Shown here piece after piece: positions 34,429 through 47,219 of a DNA stretch of 64,000 nt; positions within the stretch are counted from its first letter, which is position 1; every line of letters begins with the position of its first letter. The DNA is taken from NCBI GenBank assembly GCA_014338405.1, contig JTDE01000436.1, forward strand, positions 133,669-197,668, read 5' to 3'. The translations under genes and the position numbers were made by a program. This stretch comes from Paragonimus skrjabini miyazakii (lineage: Eukaryota; Platyhelminthes; Trematoda; Plagiorchiida; Troglotrematidae). The notes under the pieces are model-generated. The model did no database searches. It saw only the letters and a program-made list of their open reading frames with translations, and was not told the DNA's origin.

Positions 34429-36359
34429 GCCAGTAATATCCTGCATGTTAGTCAGAACTATTTGCCAAGTTTCACCGAACTAATTTGCGTGTGCATAAAA
34501 TGATACGAATCACATTATCGCCAAAATAACTGTAATTTCAACCTTTGAAAATACAATGGTGGTTGTCGTGAGCCATTACGGTCTAACTGTGCTGAAGCAT
34601 TAAATAGTAATATCAAATAATCTTACACCACGGTTATTGAGTTTTAGAAAAACCCAGTCGGTGATATTCGAATAACTTCTGACCAGGTTAAACATACAGT
34701 ACATGGTGAATGCACACTCATATACCTCCAGCACAGAATTAAACAGCTGGGGGATATAGATGGTCTTGATGTGAAGTTCGGGTTTAAATATTTCTCCCTT
34801 GAAAACCTCGAGTACTAAAGATTTGAATCAAAGTAGATAATGTAGGGCTAGCCTCAATCTACATAGTTAGCAAAAGGATTGCACACGATGGCAACCGGAT
34901 TCTACAGAGTAGTTTTTGTCGTGATGTGAAAAAGCAATCGAAAATATCGGCCTGCAGCCAGGATCCCCAGATGAATAACATAAGCCCCGTCACAGATGAG
35001 TAGGGGTGAGAAAACTCAGATCTTGTGAGTAGAGCTATCAAAATATGTGTCGGGACGTCGAAAGAACTAAGGTAACGACATTTAAAAATGAATATTCTAG
35101 AGAATTTTAAGACAGGCGGACGATGTAGCAAGTTATATTGCCAGCCAAATGGATACTGTTATGGCAGTGACAAAGTATCAAAATCATTTACAAAGATATT
35201 GATTGGGGGGATGATAGACTTTGATTTGAGCATGAACGTAAAGTAAATGAATCCAGAAATTTGGCAAACATTTTACAAGCCTCTGGCGTACACAATCAGT
35301 CTCCAAATGGTGAACAGTTGTTTTAATGTTGCAGCAAGCAAGTCAGAGGATCACAGTCGTGGTACATGCGCTGATCAAATGAAAATCGGTTCGGAATTAG
35401 AGTCTAAAATCACGCACTTCTTGGCGAGTAGTGTCAATTGTGTAAAATAATATTGTTTAATTTTTGTTGATTTAAAAAGTCCTGCGGAGTACTACAACCA
35501 TGATGGGAAACATTAGAGAATTAGTTATAAACAAAGTTTGGCGATAAAAATCATACCCACATAAAGATAAACTTTCACAGAAGAGTGAACACAAGAACAA
35601 ACATATAGCCCCATTACTGCATATTTTGTTTTGATTTGTCTTCAAATCTAATACTAATCAAAGGTTAAATGTCTGTGTCCAGTTGCATCCGTTTCATCTC
35701 GTTGTGTTATTCTTGCTTCATGTTCACCAAAAGCGTAATTAGGAAGTATATTGGAAGATAAAATAAAATATTCACGCCGGCACATTGCAATCGCTTTTAA
35801 GAAAGTCGAGAAAAACAAATCAATCTTTGGTTCAGTAGTCAACAGAATTTCCTCTGAAATACACAAGTCGGGTTTCAACTTGTCACTGAGATAGTGCTAC
35901 ACATTACTGACTGACCTCAACGGCATCAAAACTCAGGTACATTGGTTGGTTTTAAAAAGTGTTGACCGAAAAATTTCAGCAAATCGGATGGTCTTGATCA
36001 TTTACGAGCGACGTTGATTTAACGTGGGATAAATCTCAACTACTTAGCCGTATTCAAACAGGTTCACTCCATGTTTAAGTAGCAAGGCCTGAATAGATAA
36101 CGTACCCTGCAAGTGATTACCGTCCGTTAGTATCTATACAGGCACCTGGCGTTTCTAACTAAGTTTGTAACCATTCAAAAATATGTTATGTGATGCGGGC
36201 TGCTAGTTTCCGGTTTTGACCGCATTATGTAGCTCATACTGCAGCTATACGAATATTTGTATAAACGCTGGGATGTGATAGATGTAGACAGTTCGTTCGT
36301 AGTTAAGGAGACTGGTAGTATTCTGGTTCGCGGTACTGTGTACAGTCCTGGATACAGCG
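34429..36359. other. Intergenic stretch, nothing recognised
   Basis: No gene, RNA or window repeat recognised. The ORFs at 34859-35131 and 35654-35878 have no domain. Confidence 0.45.
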
Positions 36360-36985
36360 GCTGTCAACTACTTCATTGTCACTGTTGACCAGCTGTCCCT
36401 TAGAAACCGGAGTTCTGAATATATTGTCTTCTTCATAACCATTGTTACTTTTACCGTTGCGATAATGGCAATGTTGTGCAATCTCGGTTTTGGCATGCCT
36501 TCGTGTAGTGTGAATTCTACTTCAGCCACAAGGAAATTCGCTAGAAGTGGGTCCGGCGGACTGCCAGGTGTAACACCGTCCGTTTGTTGGAAATTATACG
36601 GCTAGAAATCGAACCATATATTATCTGCATGCAAAATACTAATGATTTCAGTTCCATCACTAAGAATGGAAAGGAAAAACTGCTGTTCACAATCAATCGA
36701 AAATGCTATCAATTGTCTCATGAAGCGGAATATTAGTAGACAGGGGTGTCACATCAAACGAACACAGTTGAACCAATTATACAATTCACAAGTTCAAAAT
36801 TTTCCTTCGGACTACTTATTGAAATGTTTTCTGATTTCTCCGTACAAGTCGGCTGGCCAGCGAGCTAACTTATGCTACGGTGCGTTGCACATGGACATAA
36901 TGGACCGGGGTGGGACACTGGGTTTGTGGGTTTTGGTCAGCCCGCATACATGCGGCGTGCGTGTGCCTACTCACTTCACCAGTTT
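36360..36985 (-). mobile_element. Penelope-like element, reverse-transcriptase fragment
   Basis: Minus-strand translation in shifting frames gives the RT blocks in order. First comes GTRTPHVCGLTKTHKPSVPP followed by SIMSMCNAP (fingers; stop after it), then HKLARWPADLYGEI, then ENFELVNCII, then DVTPLSTNIPLHETIDSIF (palm motif A region), then DGVTPGSPPDPLLANFLVAE (motif B). The YVDD box and everything after it are missing. Many stops mark an old copy. The plus-strand ORF at 36642-37022 is an antisense shadow of this. Confidence 0.78.
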
Positions 36986-38499
36986 GCATTATTCTGCAGG
37001 CATTATATTATATGACTTATAGTATATGACTTACCCTCAATTTTTCTAACTTGTAGCAAACTTCCTTTTCCATTCCTTGGACTTTGTCGTGATTACCCTC
37101 CGGCAGCAAATTATGAGTGACTAAGAAGTTCAGAAACTTTATCCAAGTATTCCGCTTTCCCCTCCAAAACAACTCACGAGCCTCCGTCCAGACTTCACAC
37201 CATTAGGTTCCCCTTTTGTTTTACTTCCTTCAAACTTTGGAAGTATGTCGATGTTAATAGTTTGTGTTGCTTTTACTAATAATTCTGATGTGGTTAGACA
37301 ACATCTACTAGTTTCGCTTTCAGACAATTTTGATTTTCTACAGGTGTTGGCGAATGTTGTCGAAGTTGATCATAAAGATTTCTAAACTGAACAAGTAACC
37401 CAAGTTCTTCATTCTTTGTTGATGTGACAAACCTTCGTCTTAAAGACGGAGTTCCCATTTGAGTTCACGATAACGTTTCTGATGAAAGGTTGGTTACATA
37501 TCTATACAACTCTTTAGGATATGATGACGTATTGGTAACGAGGCAAAATGAATCGCCAAGCGATTTTGTCACCTCCACTTTCGTACGTTGTAGAACAGTA
37601 CCACATATAAACAAATATTTGGATCGACAAGCAGTTAACAGTTTATTCACAATATTTCACAAATTTCCATATTTCTCCTTGGGCGAGCTCAACTTTCGCT
37701 AACAAAATTTAATGTGGAATTCGGCAATCCACCTGAAGATGGAGTTATTTCACCAGAGCCTATATGCTCGGAGTTTTTGATAAACTCGCCAGGACACTGT
37801 CACTGGGACAAGTAGGGTTTATAAAAGCCAATATGTAGACGTTCGGCTACCAACTTGCACTTGAATAGGAGAAGGTCACCAAGTCTACTGGTGGCATATT
37901 TTGTCAGACTTCCTTGGTAAAAAACGAAACAACTCGTTCACTGACGAACTTGAATAAATCAGTGACAAGATGCAGATTATACGATTTTTTCCGGAGTAAC
38001 ACTTCATACATTCTGGACATTGAACTAATTTTAAACGAGCTGAAATTCTACATGGCGAAGGTCTTAGCTTCATAAACTAAACGGGCGGACACAAAAACTG
38101 GAAGCGCAAATTATGGAGGTGCCGACCATCAGGGTAGCCCCAGCGTGGGCACCAACTGTTCTTGAACACGGAAATTGGAATATAGAGTCATAGTCCCTGA
38201 TTAATTTCTTTTGATTTTCAGGGGCAAACAGAATCACAGCCTTCATGTTGCTAAAGCTTTGGCTGTCAAACGTCTCAGTCCCTACCTCTCTAGTGGGGTC
38301 CGGATGCACCTACTTTACAAGAAGCAGACCTAGGAACCTTCCGTCATGAGCAACAATGTACAACGTACCTCTCCTCAACAACCGGTAAAGCAGTGCTGGC
38401 TAACATTTCTCCTACACTGCTATTGAGTACAACACCCTCCGGCAATGTCGTAAAAACCTTTATGACTACCATTCTGGAAATCAACGACTGGTCGGTTCT
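36986..38499. other. Intergenic stretch, nothing firmly recognised
   Basis: Holds short ORFs on both strands (37139-38309) without recognised domains. Part of 38070-38490 may be the unrecognised 5' end of the R2-like element that follows, but no motif supports this. Confidence 0.4.
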
Positions 38500-40490
38500 T
38501 TGTGGGTTAGGTCCACTAGACAACGAATCGGACTACGTAATGCCTATCAGAGCAGCAATGGAGCATCACTCTTGAATAAAGACCAACCTATCTCCATATT
38601 CAAAGAGACCATCAACCATATCTGTGAAAACACTTTCCCGCTACACGGACACCATAAAGACGATGGCATCACAACCTGAGGATCAAAAACAGCCGCTACC
38701 TGTATCGAGCCCAGTTTGGACATGCAGAATACCTTTACAAGCGGGGAGGGAGGGACATAGTTGCGACCATACTTAACGACGGCTATAGAAATGCCTTTAT
38801 TACTAATGAATAAAAGCTTTCAAGATTCACTGACTAATAGAGTACGGTGCTTGATGGCCCGCACATCGATGAGAACCATTCCTTACAGAGTGTGACTGTA
38901 CGTGGTTTTTACCTTATCGCTCCAGTTTCCAAACCTAAAATTATTCAGGTAATCCGGTTCATGGAATGACCTGCTCCCGGACTCGACCGAGAGCTACATT
39001 ACTGACGGCCTTCTTTAAGTTACTGCTGACTACTGAACAACTTTCTCCACAGGTGAACACTGCTTTCACATTTGTACCCCAAGATGTCTACTTCCTCATC
39101 TAACTTACGTCAGATTTCTTTTTGTTTGTTGGCCATAAGACGAGTCCTTCCATTTACCTCTGGTCAACAGCAGTTTGACTTTCTACAGCGTAATGAAGCA
39201 TTCGAAATGAATATCGTTCTCTATAGCTCATCATTCTCATACATCGCACTGGGATTGTTCGCTTGTAAACATTGATATACCTAAGGCTTTTAACCACATA
39301 TCGCATAACTCTGTAGTAAAAGCAGCCACTGCCCACGGTTCATCTACCATTTTACAAAACTTACTTGCAGTACATAAGTTTGCAAATTCTATTTCGAAAG
39401 GTGTGAGTCCTTCCCAAAAAGATGCGATTGTCAAGAACACTCTCTCTTCCCCGTATTGTTTATAATGGCCTTGGATGAAACTCTCTCATCCTCTTTTGAT
39501 ACCGAATTTGCCCTAAATACACCTGGCATATACGGATGATGTCATATCGACAGCTTCTCGAACATAAACTGTCAAACAAACTGGACCATCTGTAGTACAG
39601 TCCGTTTGAAATCGGCTTGCCTGTTAACCATCGGAAGACCCAATGCCACCACATAAAAGCAGATAGTAAAAAACGTACCATTGTTCTCGGCGAACTACCC
39701 TTGGAAGTCAATGGAACCATCATAATATCCGCTTCTCCTGCAACAGCATTCAAGGTTTTAGGCATATCGTTCAACTAAAAGGAAACCTTACAAACAACTT
39801 CAGCTGCTGACCTATCGGAAATGCTAAATAAGATAATGACGGCGTCCATAAAACCCTAGCAAATAAGTGATATCTTGCTGATGCATCCACTACTAAGATT
39901 AACCCATCAACCGTGTCTCAGCGCCGTCCACCAAAAGACGCTGAATTTCCTATATCATACAGTGAAGATGAACACTAAGGAATGGTTATGGCTGCTCAAA
40001 AACAAATCCAACGCTTTCCCTTACCCGGATATCAATTCTGGCGGCCTCAGGGTACCATATTTTTAATCTTCCGCAACCATGAGTAGATGTCCCATCGAAA
40101 AACACCTATCATCAAAAAACGCGGTATCACATTGTGCTCTACGCGATTCTCCATTTCGACCGTGTCGTCACATTGCGTAAACACCGATGGCAGAAGTCTG
40201 AACAATTATTACATTCGAAGCAGGAGCGAACGTAGCATGGTATGAGACCTTCGACAATGCACACGATGGTACTCGTTTGCGGTACTCCAAAACGGCCACT
40301 TCCTGCTACCGGTTGCGGAAGCCAATCAGGATTACACGTCACTTCCACACCAGAGCACATCAAATTAAAGTTAACGAGTTACCCATGCAAGTCTGTCTCC
40401 CATACGGTGTGGCAATAGCCATGAAAGCTTGTCTCATATTCTTCAGTAATGCTGTACCCATTCTGGCGGATGTAGATGACACAACATTGT
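38500..40490 (+). mobile_element. Decayed R2/REL-endonuclease-type LINE
   Basis: No long ORF survives, but translated plus-strand pieces follow the order of an R2-type protein. RYLYRAQFGHAEYLYKRGG (about 38695) comes first. Then the RT: FTSGQQQFDFLQRNEAFEMN (about 39160), VNIDIPKAFNHISHNSV (motif A, about 39275), SPVLFIMALDETL (39450) and AYTDDVISTASRT (catalytic box at 39529-39540; the second residue is Thr). Next come IGLPVNHRKTQCHHI and FKVLGISFN. The post-RT region follows: WLWLLKNKSNAFPYPD with GGLRVPYF (about 40000), then DGTRLRYSKTA and RTRAHQIKVNELPMQVC (40270-40400), which recall the R2 C-terminal region. R2 elements normally sit in 28S rDNA; none is seen here. Clade assignment is by motif only. 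Confidence 0.65.
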
Positions 40491-43215
40491 AACTTTATTA
40501 ATAATTTGCGAATTGAAAAACAAGAAAATTTCCATGATCCTAGAAACCTATATCCTCATGACCAAATTATGTCTTAGTGCTGACATCATTGTGTTCGAAG
40601 ACAGAACAACCTTCGTTACCACTGTGGCTGATCTTGAATCGTATTCAATGGAAGTCTGTTGAATTAAAGAAGAATAAAAACGGTTGCCAAGCCATCATTC
40701 AAAATAATTCCGTCGTTCTCCGCCCTTTCCCCGTCCTTTCTTTAAATATCACAATGTAGCGTTGTTTTCAATGAAAAAAGTTTCATATTTCCATCAATAT
40801 ACAATTTCCTGCAGCAAATGGATTTCTTAAAATGTCATAGCCCAGCCATTTTGTGTAATGACTGTTCAACACTCCTCCAAAATATTCGAGAGGTATCTAG
40901 AATGTTTGTGACACAAACGCATGCAGACTTCAGTCAACGGTTACTTCTGATATGCTGACAGAAATAAGCACTACATAATGCAAGAATCAACATGACAAAG
41001 GATGCGTCTGATTTAAGCAAGAGAATTACAGTCCGACTTGGCGAATCATGTTAATCCTTAACCTAAGATATACGTCGATCGTTAAAAATAAATTGTAAAA
41101 TGTTACCCCTGAGAACATCAGATGATTTGCGCCTTCTCATTGTTTTATTCAGATTTATCGAAGGAATAAATTCTTTCTAATAGCAACCAAGTGTCCTTTC
41201 GTCTCTGCATTAGGTAACCTATCGATTATTCTTGTCCTACGCCTATCCTTCATCCTAGTTTACTGGAAGGAACAATTGACAGCTTTGACGAGTCTGTTGA
41301 TCTTTATGGAATCACGTAACCATTCCTTGGATAAGGTTACTTGGCCGGTTTGTACCATGTGCATACCAAGCTATTTCATTGTATCCTGCCAGACACATGC
41401 ATTAATTGCCTTTGTTTACACAAGGATATCACAGTAGTACGTACATGTTTGTGAAAAGAAAACAACCAGAACCTAGTCTTGAAAAGCAACTCGTTCTTCC
41501 AAATTGCGAGTGGAGTATTTACAAGTAACTTATGGCCTGAAATACTCTGTGTCGTAGCTGTTACTGATTGGCACAACTAGAGATTATCAAATAAATACCT
41601 TTTTAAATCTTGAGCGTAATCTGTATTTCATTTTTGAATGCGAAAATAGGGAATGCGAAAAAGATCGTTCGCGCACTGCTTTTGTTAATCTAAATTCCAT
41701 AGAAATTTCCCAAGCATTCGCGCAGCCTAGATTTGTTAGCTGGTCACGCTCTATTGAAAATATAAACATTTTTATTTGGAGACTTTTTATTAACTCAACG
41801 TACAGACTTAACTGACACACATTCTTGTGTGCCTGATCAGTCATTAATTGTAAACTTGTCGACTGAATCTGACAACTGACGACTTCCAATTTTTTGCATT
41901 TGCTCCGTACATTGTAGTGAGTACAGTTCAGTGATTCTGTCCAATTATGTGTAGGTTTATTACAACACATTCAGGCAACTTCTAACAATTAGTGCAAGTT
42001 ATTGAACTGACGCTTAAGTTTGAATTTATGCTGAATTAATTCAATAATGTTGTTGTGGCTTGGTATACGGCCTACGAGCACGTAAACAGACAACGGAATA
42101 ACGGTTAGTGGAACGGTAGATAACGGAACGACGTTCAAGGGGACCTGAACGACTGACTACGAAATATGTATGATTAATACGAATCTTCCCGACCAACCTA
42201 ACCACCTTAAGCTAACGGATGAACACAGAGAAAAGACTGGCCTCCTGACAGAGCTACTTTGTGTCCCTCAATCCGAAAACAACACGGTCACAAACTAGAC
42301 AACATTTAGAGGGTTTGTGACCAATCAGAAAACAAGGACAGAAGTGGACCAGACCAAGATCCAGACAGTACAGTGATGTCCCAAGTAAAGTACGTATGGG
42401 CCGGGAGCCAGAATTTTGCACAAAGGTTGAGAACGCACGTGATGATGGACGTGGCACATGACTGCGCTGACTGTGAAGGTCACTACAATCAGTAGTGAGT
42501 TAGGCCACTGCGAAGTCACATAAAACGGTATTTTCGGGGAATTGGGTTCTTCCCCGACAAATGTTATTAACTAACTGGCATTGTGGTGAATTTAACAGTT
42601 AATAGAAGCTAAGCGTACCGATGTACACTTGAAATCGCAAACAGTAGATTTAGTAATAAAAAGCACGACTGTCGTTTTCACCCTTGGAAGTTCTGCGATT
42701 ACAAGATATCGAATGATTAAATTGAGGGAAACTGACGAGCAAATAAACCTAACTGTGACCTATCAAACATTCTGACGACATACTTTTGCTTGCATTAATA
42801 AACAACTGCATAGCAATGTCAGTGAGAGTTCAGGTGTTTCATTACCGGAACGTAATACCATAAATGTTGGAGCCGCTTGCTTTCCTGAATTGGTCCATCA
42901 TGTCTGAGTTTGAATTCATCTGTTTATGACACTGTCGTGATATTTTCTTCTAGTTTGTTCCAGAATGAACATTATAACTTTGAACAAGTTTCCGACTCAG
43001 GTTAACCAGTGCATTATGTGTTCTAGCTCTGGAAATCTACTTCTGCGTTGTTTATTCGAGCTAGTCAAATGCTGACTTCTTAACGGGTTGTGAGGATGGG
43101 AAGGATTTATATACACCATAGTAATGTTTGTATGTAGATTAAGATACTGCCAGGACGTTCAGACCTAGTCAGGAGAACGACTAGGGTTCACAATCAAAGC
43201 CTTTAGCCTAAAAGC
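40491..43215. other. Intergenic stretch up to the assembly gap
   Basis: No recognisable gene. The 127-codon ORF at 41587-41970 (-) has no known domain. Repeats of this window were not seen. Confidence 0.45.
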
Positions 43216-43315
43216 NNNNNNNNNNNNNNNNNNNNNNNNNNNNNNNNNNNNNNNNNNNNNNNNNNNNNNNNNNNNNNNNNNNNNNNNNNNNNNNNNNNNN
43301 NNNNNNNNNNNNNNN
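43216..43315. other. Assembly gap (100 N)
   Basis: Exactly 100 unknown bases, a conventional scaffold gap of unspecified true size. Confidence 0.99.
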
Positions 43316-43561
43316 TGTCTCTTCTGATTTGTCAATAGTGCACCAATAGTAGTTCCGGTGTAGACAAGCAATTTAGGTAAGCTACTGGACGTAAATTGTC
43401 ACCTTGTTCTATGACCCTAAACTTCACCTTCTGAAAAACAGCTTTTATCTCCAGTTAACGGCAAATACTTTGAGTAACACAAAGTGCACCTTTTGCACTC
43501 TCAACAACGCTTTTGATAGCCCCTTTTGAACAGTACACTGTGATTAATCGCTTTTGCGAAA

Positions 43562-43730
43562 TACTTGAACGGTGGTGCAATGGCCAACACAGTTGCTTCA
43601 TGAAATTACTGGCAGAGTTCAAATACCGGTGGTGACAAGACCATGTACCAACGACTTTACATGACGAAGGTGAAAACTCGAGTATAGAGCATCTCTTCAC
43701 ACAGGTCCAGCCAAAATATCCAATGGAATA
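43562..43730 (+). mobile_element. Hammerhead-bearing SINE-like repeat, decayed copy (S3)
   Basis: The tRNA-like part GGTGGTGCAATGG, GTTGCTTCATGAA and GCAGAGTTCAAATACCGG matches S1 at 8870-8935. A relic follows at 43660-43690 (GACGA, GAAAACTCGAGT) and then the tail CTCTTCACACAGGTCCAGCC. Stem II and helix I are lost. Module 1 is not visible upstream. Confidence 0.55.
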
Positions 43731-46609
43731 CCAAAGCAGTGATCAGCTGTGGATAATGTTTAGGTTACATTTGAAGCTATATCTGTCACGATAAGCGTGG
43801 TTGTTTAGCCCACGGTGACAACAGACCAGTGAGCTCAACGTAATAGAAAAACTCAGAGCGAAACGGTTCAAGTAGTCTGGTGGATAACCCAGACGTTTGA
43901 ACACAATATATGGGCGGTTGAAACAACTTTTCTTATCTCCTGTTTACCAGTGATGGTGCCTAGTTTACCGTCTTTAAGAAGGTACTAGGTATAATGCGGC
44001 TTACTCAATCATCTTTGCTTACGACTATGTAAGTTGTATGCCAACAGAAACTAAACCTGATGAGTAGGATCAGAAAGTTCGGCTTGTATGGTACACTAAA
44101 CATGGTCTAAATGAAAAGATTGTTCTGTTTCAAGTTTACCCCCTGTTCTGTAAGAACCGGATATATTCAGATCAATTATGTTTATTTTTAAATTTGTTCC
44201 ATTACTTTCGGTCACACAAACAACTACCTTTAAAATCCTGATATCATCAATCATATAACAATAATGGTTAATTAATGTAGGTTAAAACTAACAAGTACAA
44301 ATGGTGCATGGCCATTCGCGTAGATCGATCAGAAAATGCAGATCGATCGACTTTGAAATCATAGATCCTACGAGTAAGCGGTGCGTCGTAAAAGTAGAGA
44401 CTTTCCACATTATAATTTGGAAGTTCTATGCATTAGGCTTAACTGACTATTCGGTAGAACGCCTTAGAAAAATCCAGAAAGGCTTACTTGGTCAGTATGC
44501 TTTACGTAGACAGTTTCATGCATTCCCCCCCCTCCACAGTAGTAAGTTGTTTTAGGACATAGGCATATTTGTGTCAGACACACTCCCCCGAAAATAGCAA
44601 AGTTTACTGTAGAAAGCCAAATCAGTAGAAAGCCAGCAGGAATTTGGCTGAAGCCACTGTTAATTTTCTGCATCAGAGAATACAAATAAGACACATCACC
44701 TCTACTAGGTTCGGGTGAATGGATTAAAGTGTTCATCTCAGATAATTTGCGGTTGACTGGACAGCACAGAAACAGTTTCATCGTTTGAGAACGGAACAAA
44801 TCAAACTGGGTTAAGTGTCGTGTTGATCAGTTGCAGAATGCTTGAAAAAGTGTCAGTTGGAAGCGAGATTGCAAATCAAGTGGTTTTATTCCTTAACATG
44901 TGACTTTCGACCTCCAAACCGATTGTCAGACAATAATGGAACCATATTCTAGTGTTTGAATTACCTGATCTCAAATCTAGTCATCCACTATCTTTAAGAC
45001 ACGTGATTTTGACACAACCGGTCGGTAATAACCAAGCTCATATGTATGACTTCCGGGATGTATCAGGATTGACCACCCTGAGTGACCAACTAAACAATCT
45101 GCTCAGTGATCAAGAAACATTGCTTTGACGATACAGGAAAATAAGATTAAGTTTTCAGCAGATACTTTCACAGAACATCAACAGGTTATAAATAAACACA
45201 TATTGGTTACAGACAATTGATTTATACACAGCTGTATTGCTGGCTTTGGATACAGAGGCCAGTGGGGAACACTCATGAATTCTGAATAACGGGAACGTTG
45301 GTAGCTTCCCTACTTTAGCTGGCCGCCCAACCTGTGGGTTGTGTGTTAGAGATTTTCTGATGACTTCTATTATTAGAAACCACTGTGCTGTGAAATTTAT
45401 TGAGATTGGAACTAGGTTGCTTGATATGGCACACTTGTCAATAGCGCTTATTACTTCGTATAAGTATTTTTACTCGAGTGCTAAGAAAGCTCTGTCGTTT
45501 GTGATTTGTCATTTCCACGAAAATGACACATACTTTCAGCTAATCGCTTTATCATTAAATGCCTGCTCAAAAGCAGGTATTTGACCCTGGATTTCCAGGA
45601 TGCTAGATAGGAAGATGAATGTTAACAACTGTAGTGATCGTAGTTACAATGAACTGCTAGCACTTATCCAGTGACAGACAAGCTATGACTTCAGATGGAC
45701 TAAGGTGGTCAAGAATATCGGGTGCACTCGTTGAAACTGATTTACGGCTAAGCTAATCGGAGGGGATATTGTGCCTCAGTTGTTAGGTCAAATATAGTGT
45801 GTGATCAGAAGGACGATGATTCGTAGTTAACCACTTATTTTCAACAATAGTTACATTGCATTTATGCGCAACCCCTACCATTTTGATAATGTGTTATTTT
45901 TCGTTATATGGTTGTCGAATGATCAGCCAGCACTAATTCTGTCAACGTTTTAGTTATTATCCACGTGTAGTCTCGCAGAGCAGTCACACCGTTGGATCAT
46001 TCCGTGCACTTCATTGACACAATGTAATGACTGAATGATTGATTCCAAATGTGAAATTTTTCAGCTCCCAGAGTGATTTCTTAGCCCAGCTAGTACAGCT
46101 CCACGTCTAGCATTTCTGTTTCTATCGGCCGAACACCCGATGTTTCACAACCGTGACTCTACTCAGCATAAAACAATTTTGACAAGCAGTTACTCGTATA
46201 ACGCACCTTAATTTATACCTAAAATTATGTTATGTTGCAGTTTCACCGTTTTTTATGCCAACTGGCGTAATACTCATTCATCTTTATTTGAAGTGAAGGA
46301 AACATTTTCTTTTTCATTCCTGAAGTTTTTCCAAACCACCATTCTACAAATGGATATCATAATAACCTGTAATTGAACCTACTGTCTAAAAGTGATGAAA
46401 ACTTCACTCACTTTTCGTTAACATACGTAGCCACCTTCTTTCCGTGAGACAATTGGCGTTCATGTTTGAAGCAATGTACATATGATCTAGACATGCATTT
46501 CCCATTTGTTGCACATAATCTAGTTTGCGATCAATTGGGTTTAATTAAAAGCCTTCCCACCCAACCTTCTTCCCTCATTAATAGCATATTGTTAAGGCTA
46601 CAAGGCGTG
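43731..46609. other. Intergenic stretch, nothing recognised
   Basis: ORFs at 44301-44799 and 45339-45584 have no recognised domain. No RNA gene or repeat family of this window was found. Confidence 0.45.
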
Positions 46610-47219
46610 GCCCGTTGCTGGGACAACCACTGTACTGTACGTACGCATAAGCGGGGCGGACACGTGCATGTGTGCTTGTGAGCGTCAGATAGACAAATGG
46701 GTTAATAGACAGGCAAACAAGCGGCAACACACACCACGCTTGAATCCGGGCTGGTAACACGCCGATGACGAAGTTTTAGCCGAGTCCAATTCAAGCCAGC
46801 GAAATTGGGGCAACGCCCGTAGACCAGCTGACCAACCACGAGAAGGTCAGAAGACTGAGCCTGTGTTCGTGGTCTGGTGCTGTGTACACGATCTCATATG
46901 CCGAAGTCGACTGGGCTAGTCAACTGACCTCACTGTGGTTGGACGCGCACACGGGCGCACGAACGCACAAACGCGCACGCGTGCGCCATACATCCTGTCT
47001 ACCTGTTTGATTTTTTCACAGCACCAACAGATTTTGTGTGATCAAGGTGCATTGAATAGACAGGTTCATAAACCCGGGATAATTAGCTGTCGTCATTCAA
47101 AACAAGCAAAGAATAGACGTCAGTGATGTGAAAATTCTTTTTTCGTCGCTTACTCATGTAATCGGAATCTTGGCTACATGGAATCGTCGGATGGGACTGC
47201 TGTCCAGCCGAATTGAATA
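46610..47219 (+). promoter_or_regulatory. GC-rich region and leader upstream of the long exon
   Basis: Base composition rises in 46600-46990 compared with the AT-rich surroundings, with CG-rich GCGCAC-type simple sequence at 46945-46987. It may hold the promoter and 5' leader of the gene at 47220 or an unrelated repeat. A possible 3' splice site TGCTGTCCAG lies at 47199-47208, so the leader may be interrupted by an intron. No TATA box was recognised. Confidence 0.3.

Noticed and set aside
36642..37022. 126-codon plus-strand ORF
   Set aside because: Overlaps the minus-strand PLE RT fragment; its own sequence shows no domain.
39460..39774. 104-codon minus-strand ORF
   Set aside because: Antisense to the R2-like RT catalytic region.
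44058..44078. CTGATGAG followed by GAAA
   Set aside because: No closing G-C pair for stem II and no helix I; not next to any PLE or SINE copy.
45357..45384. CTGATGA followed by GAAA, as in a hammerhead
   Set aside because: The 12 bases between them do not pair, and no helix I or helix III can be drawn.
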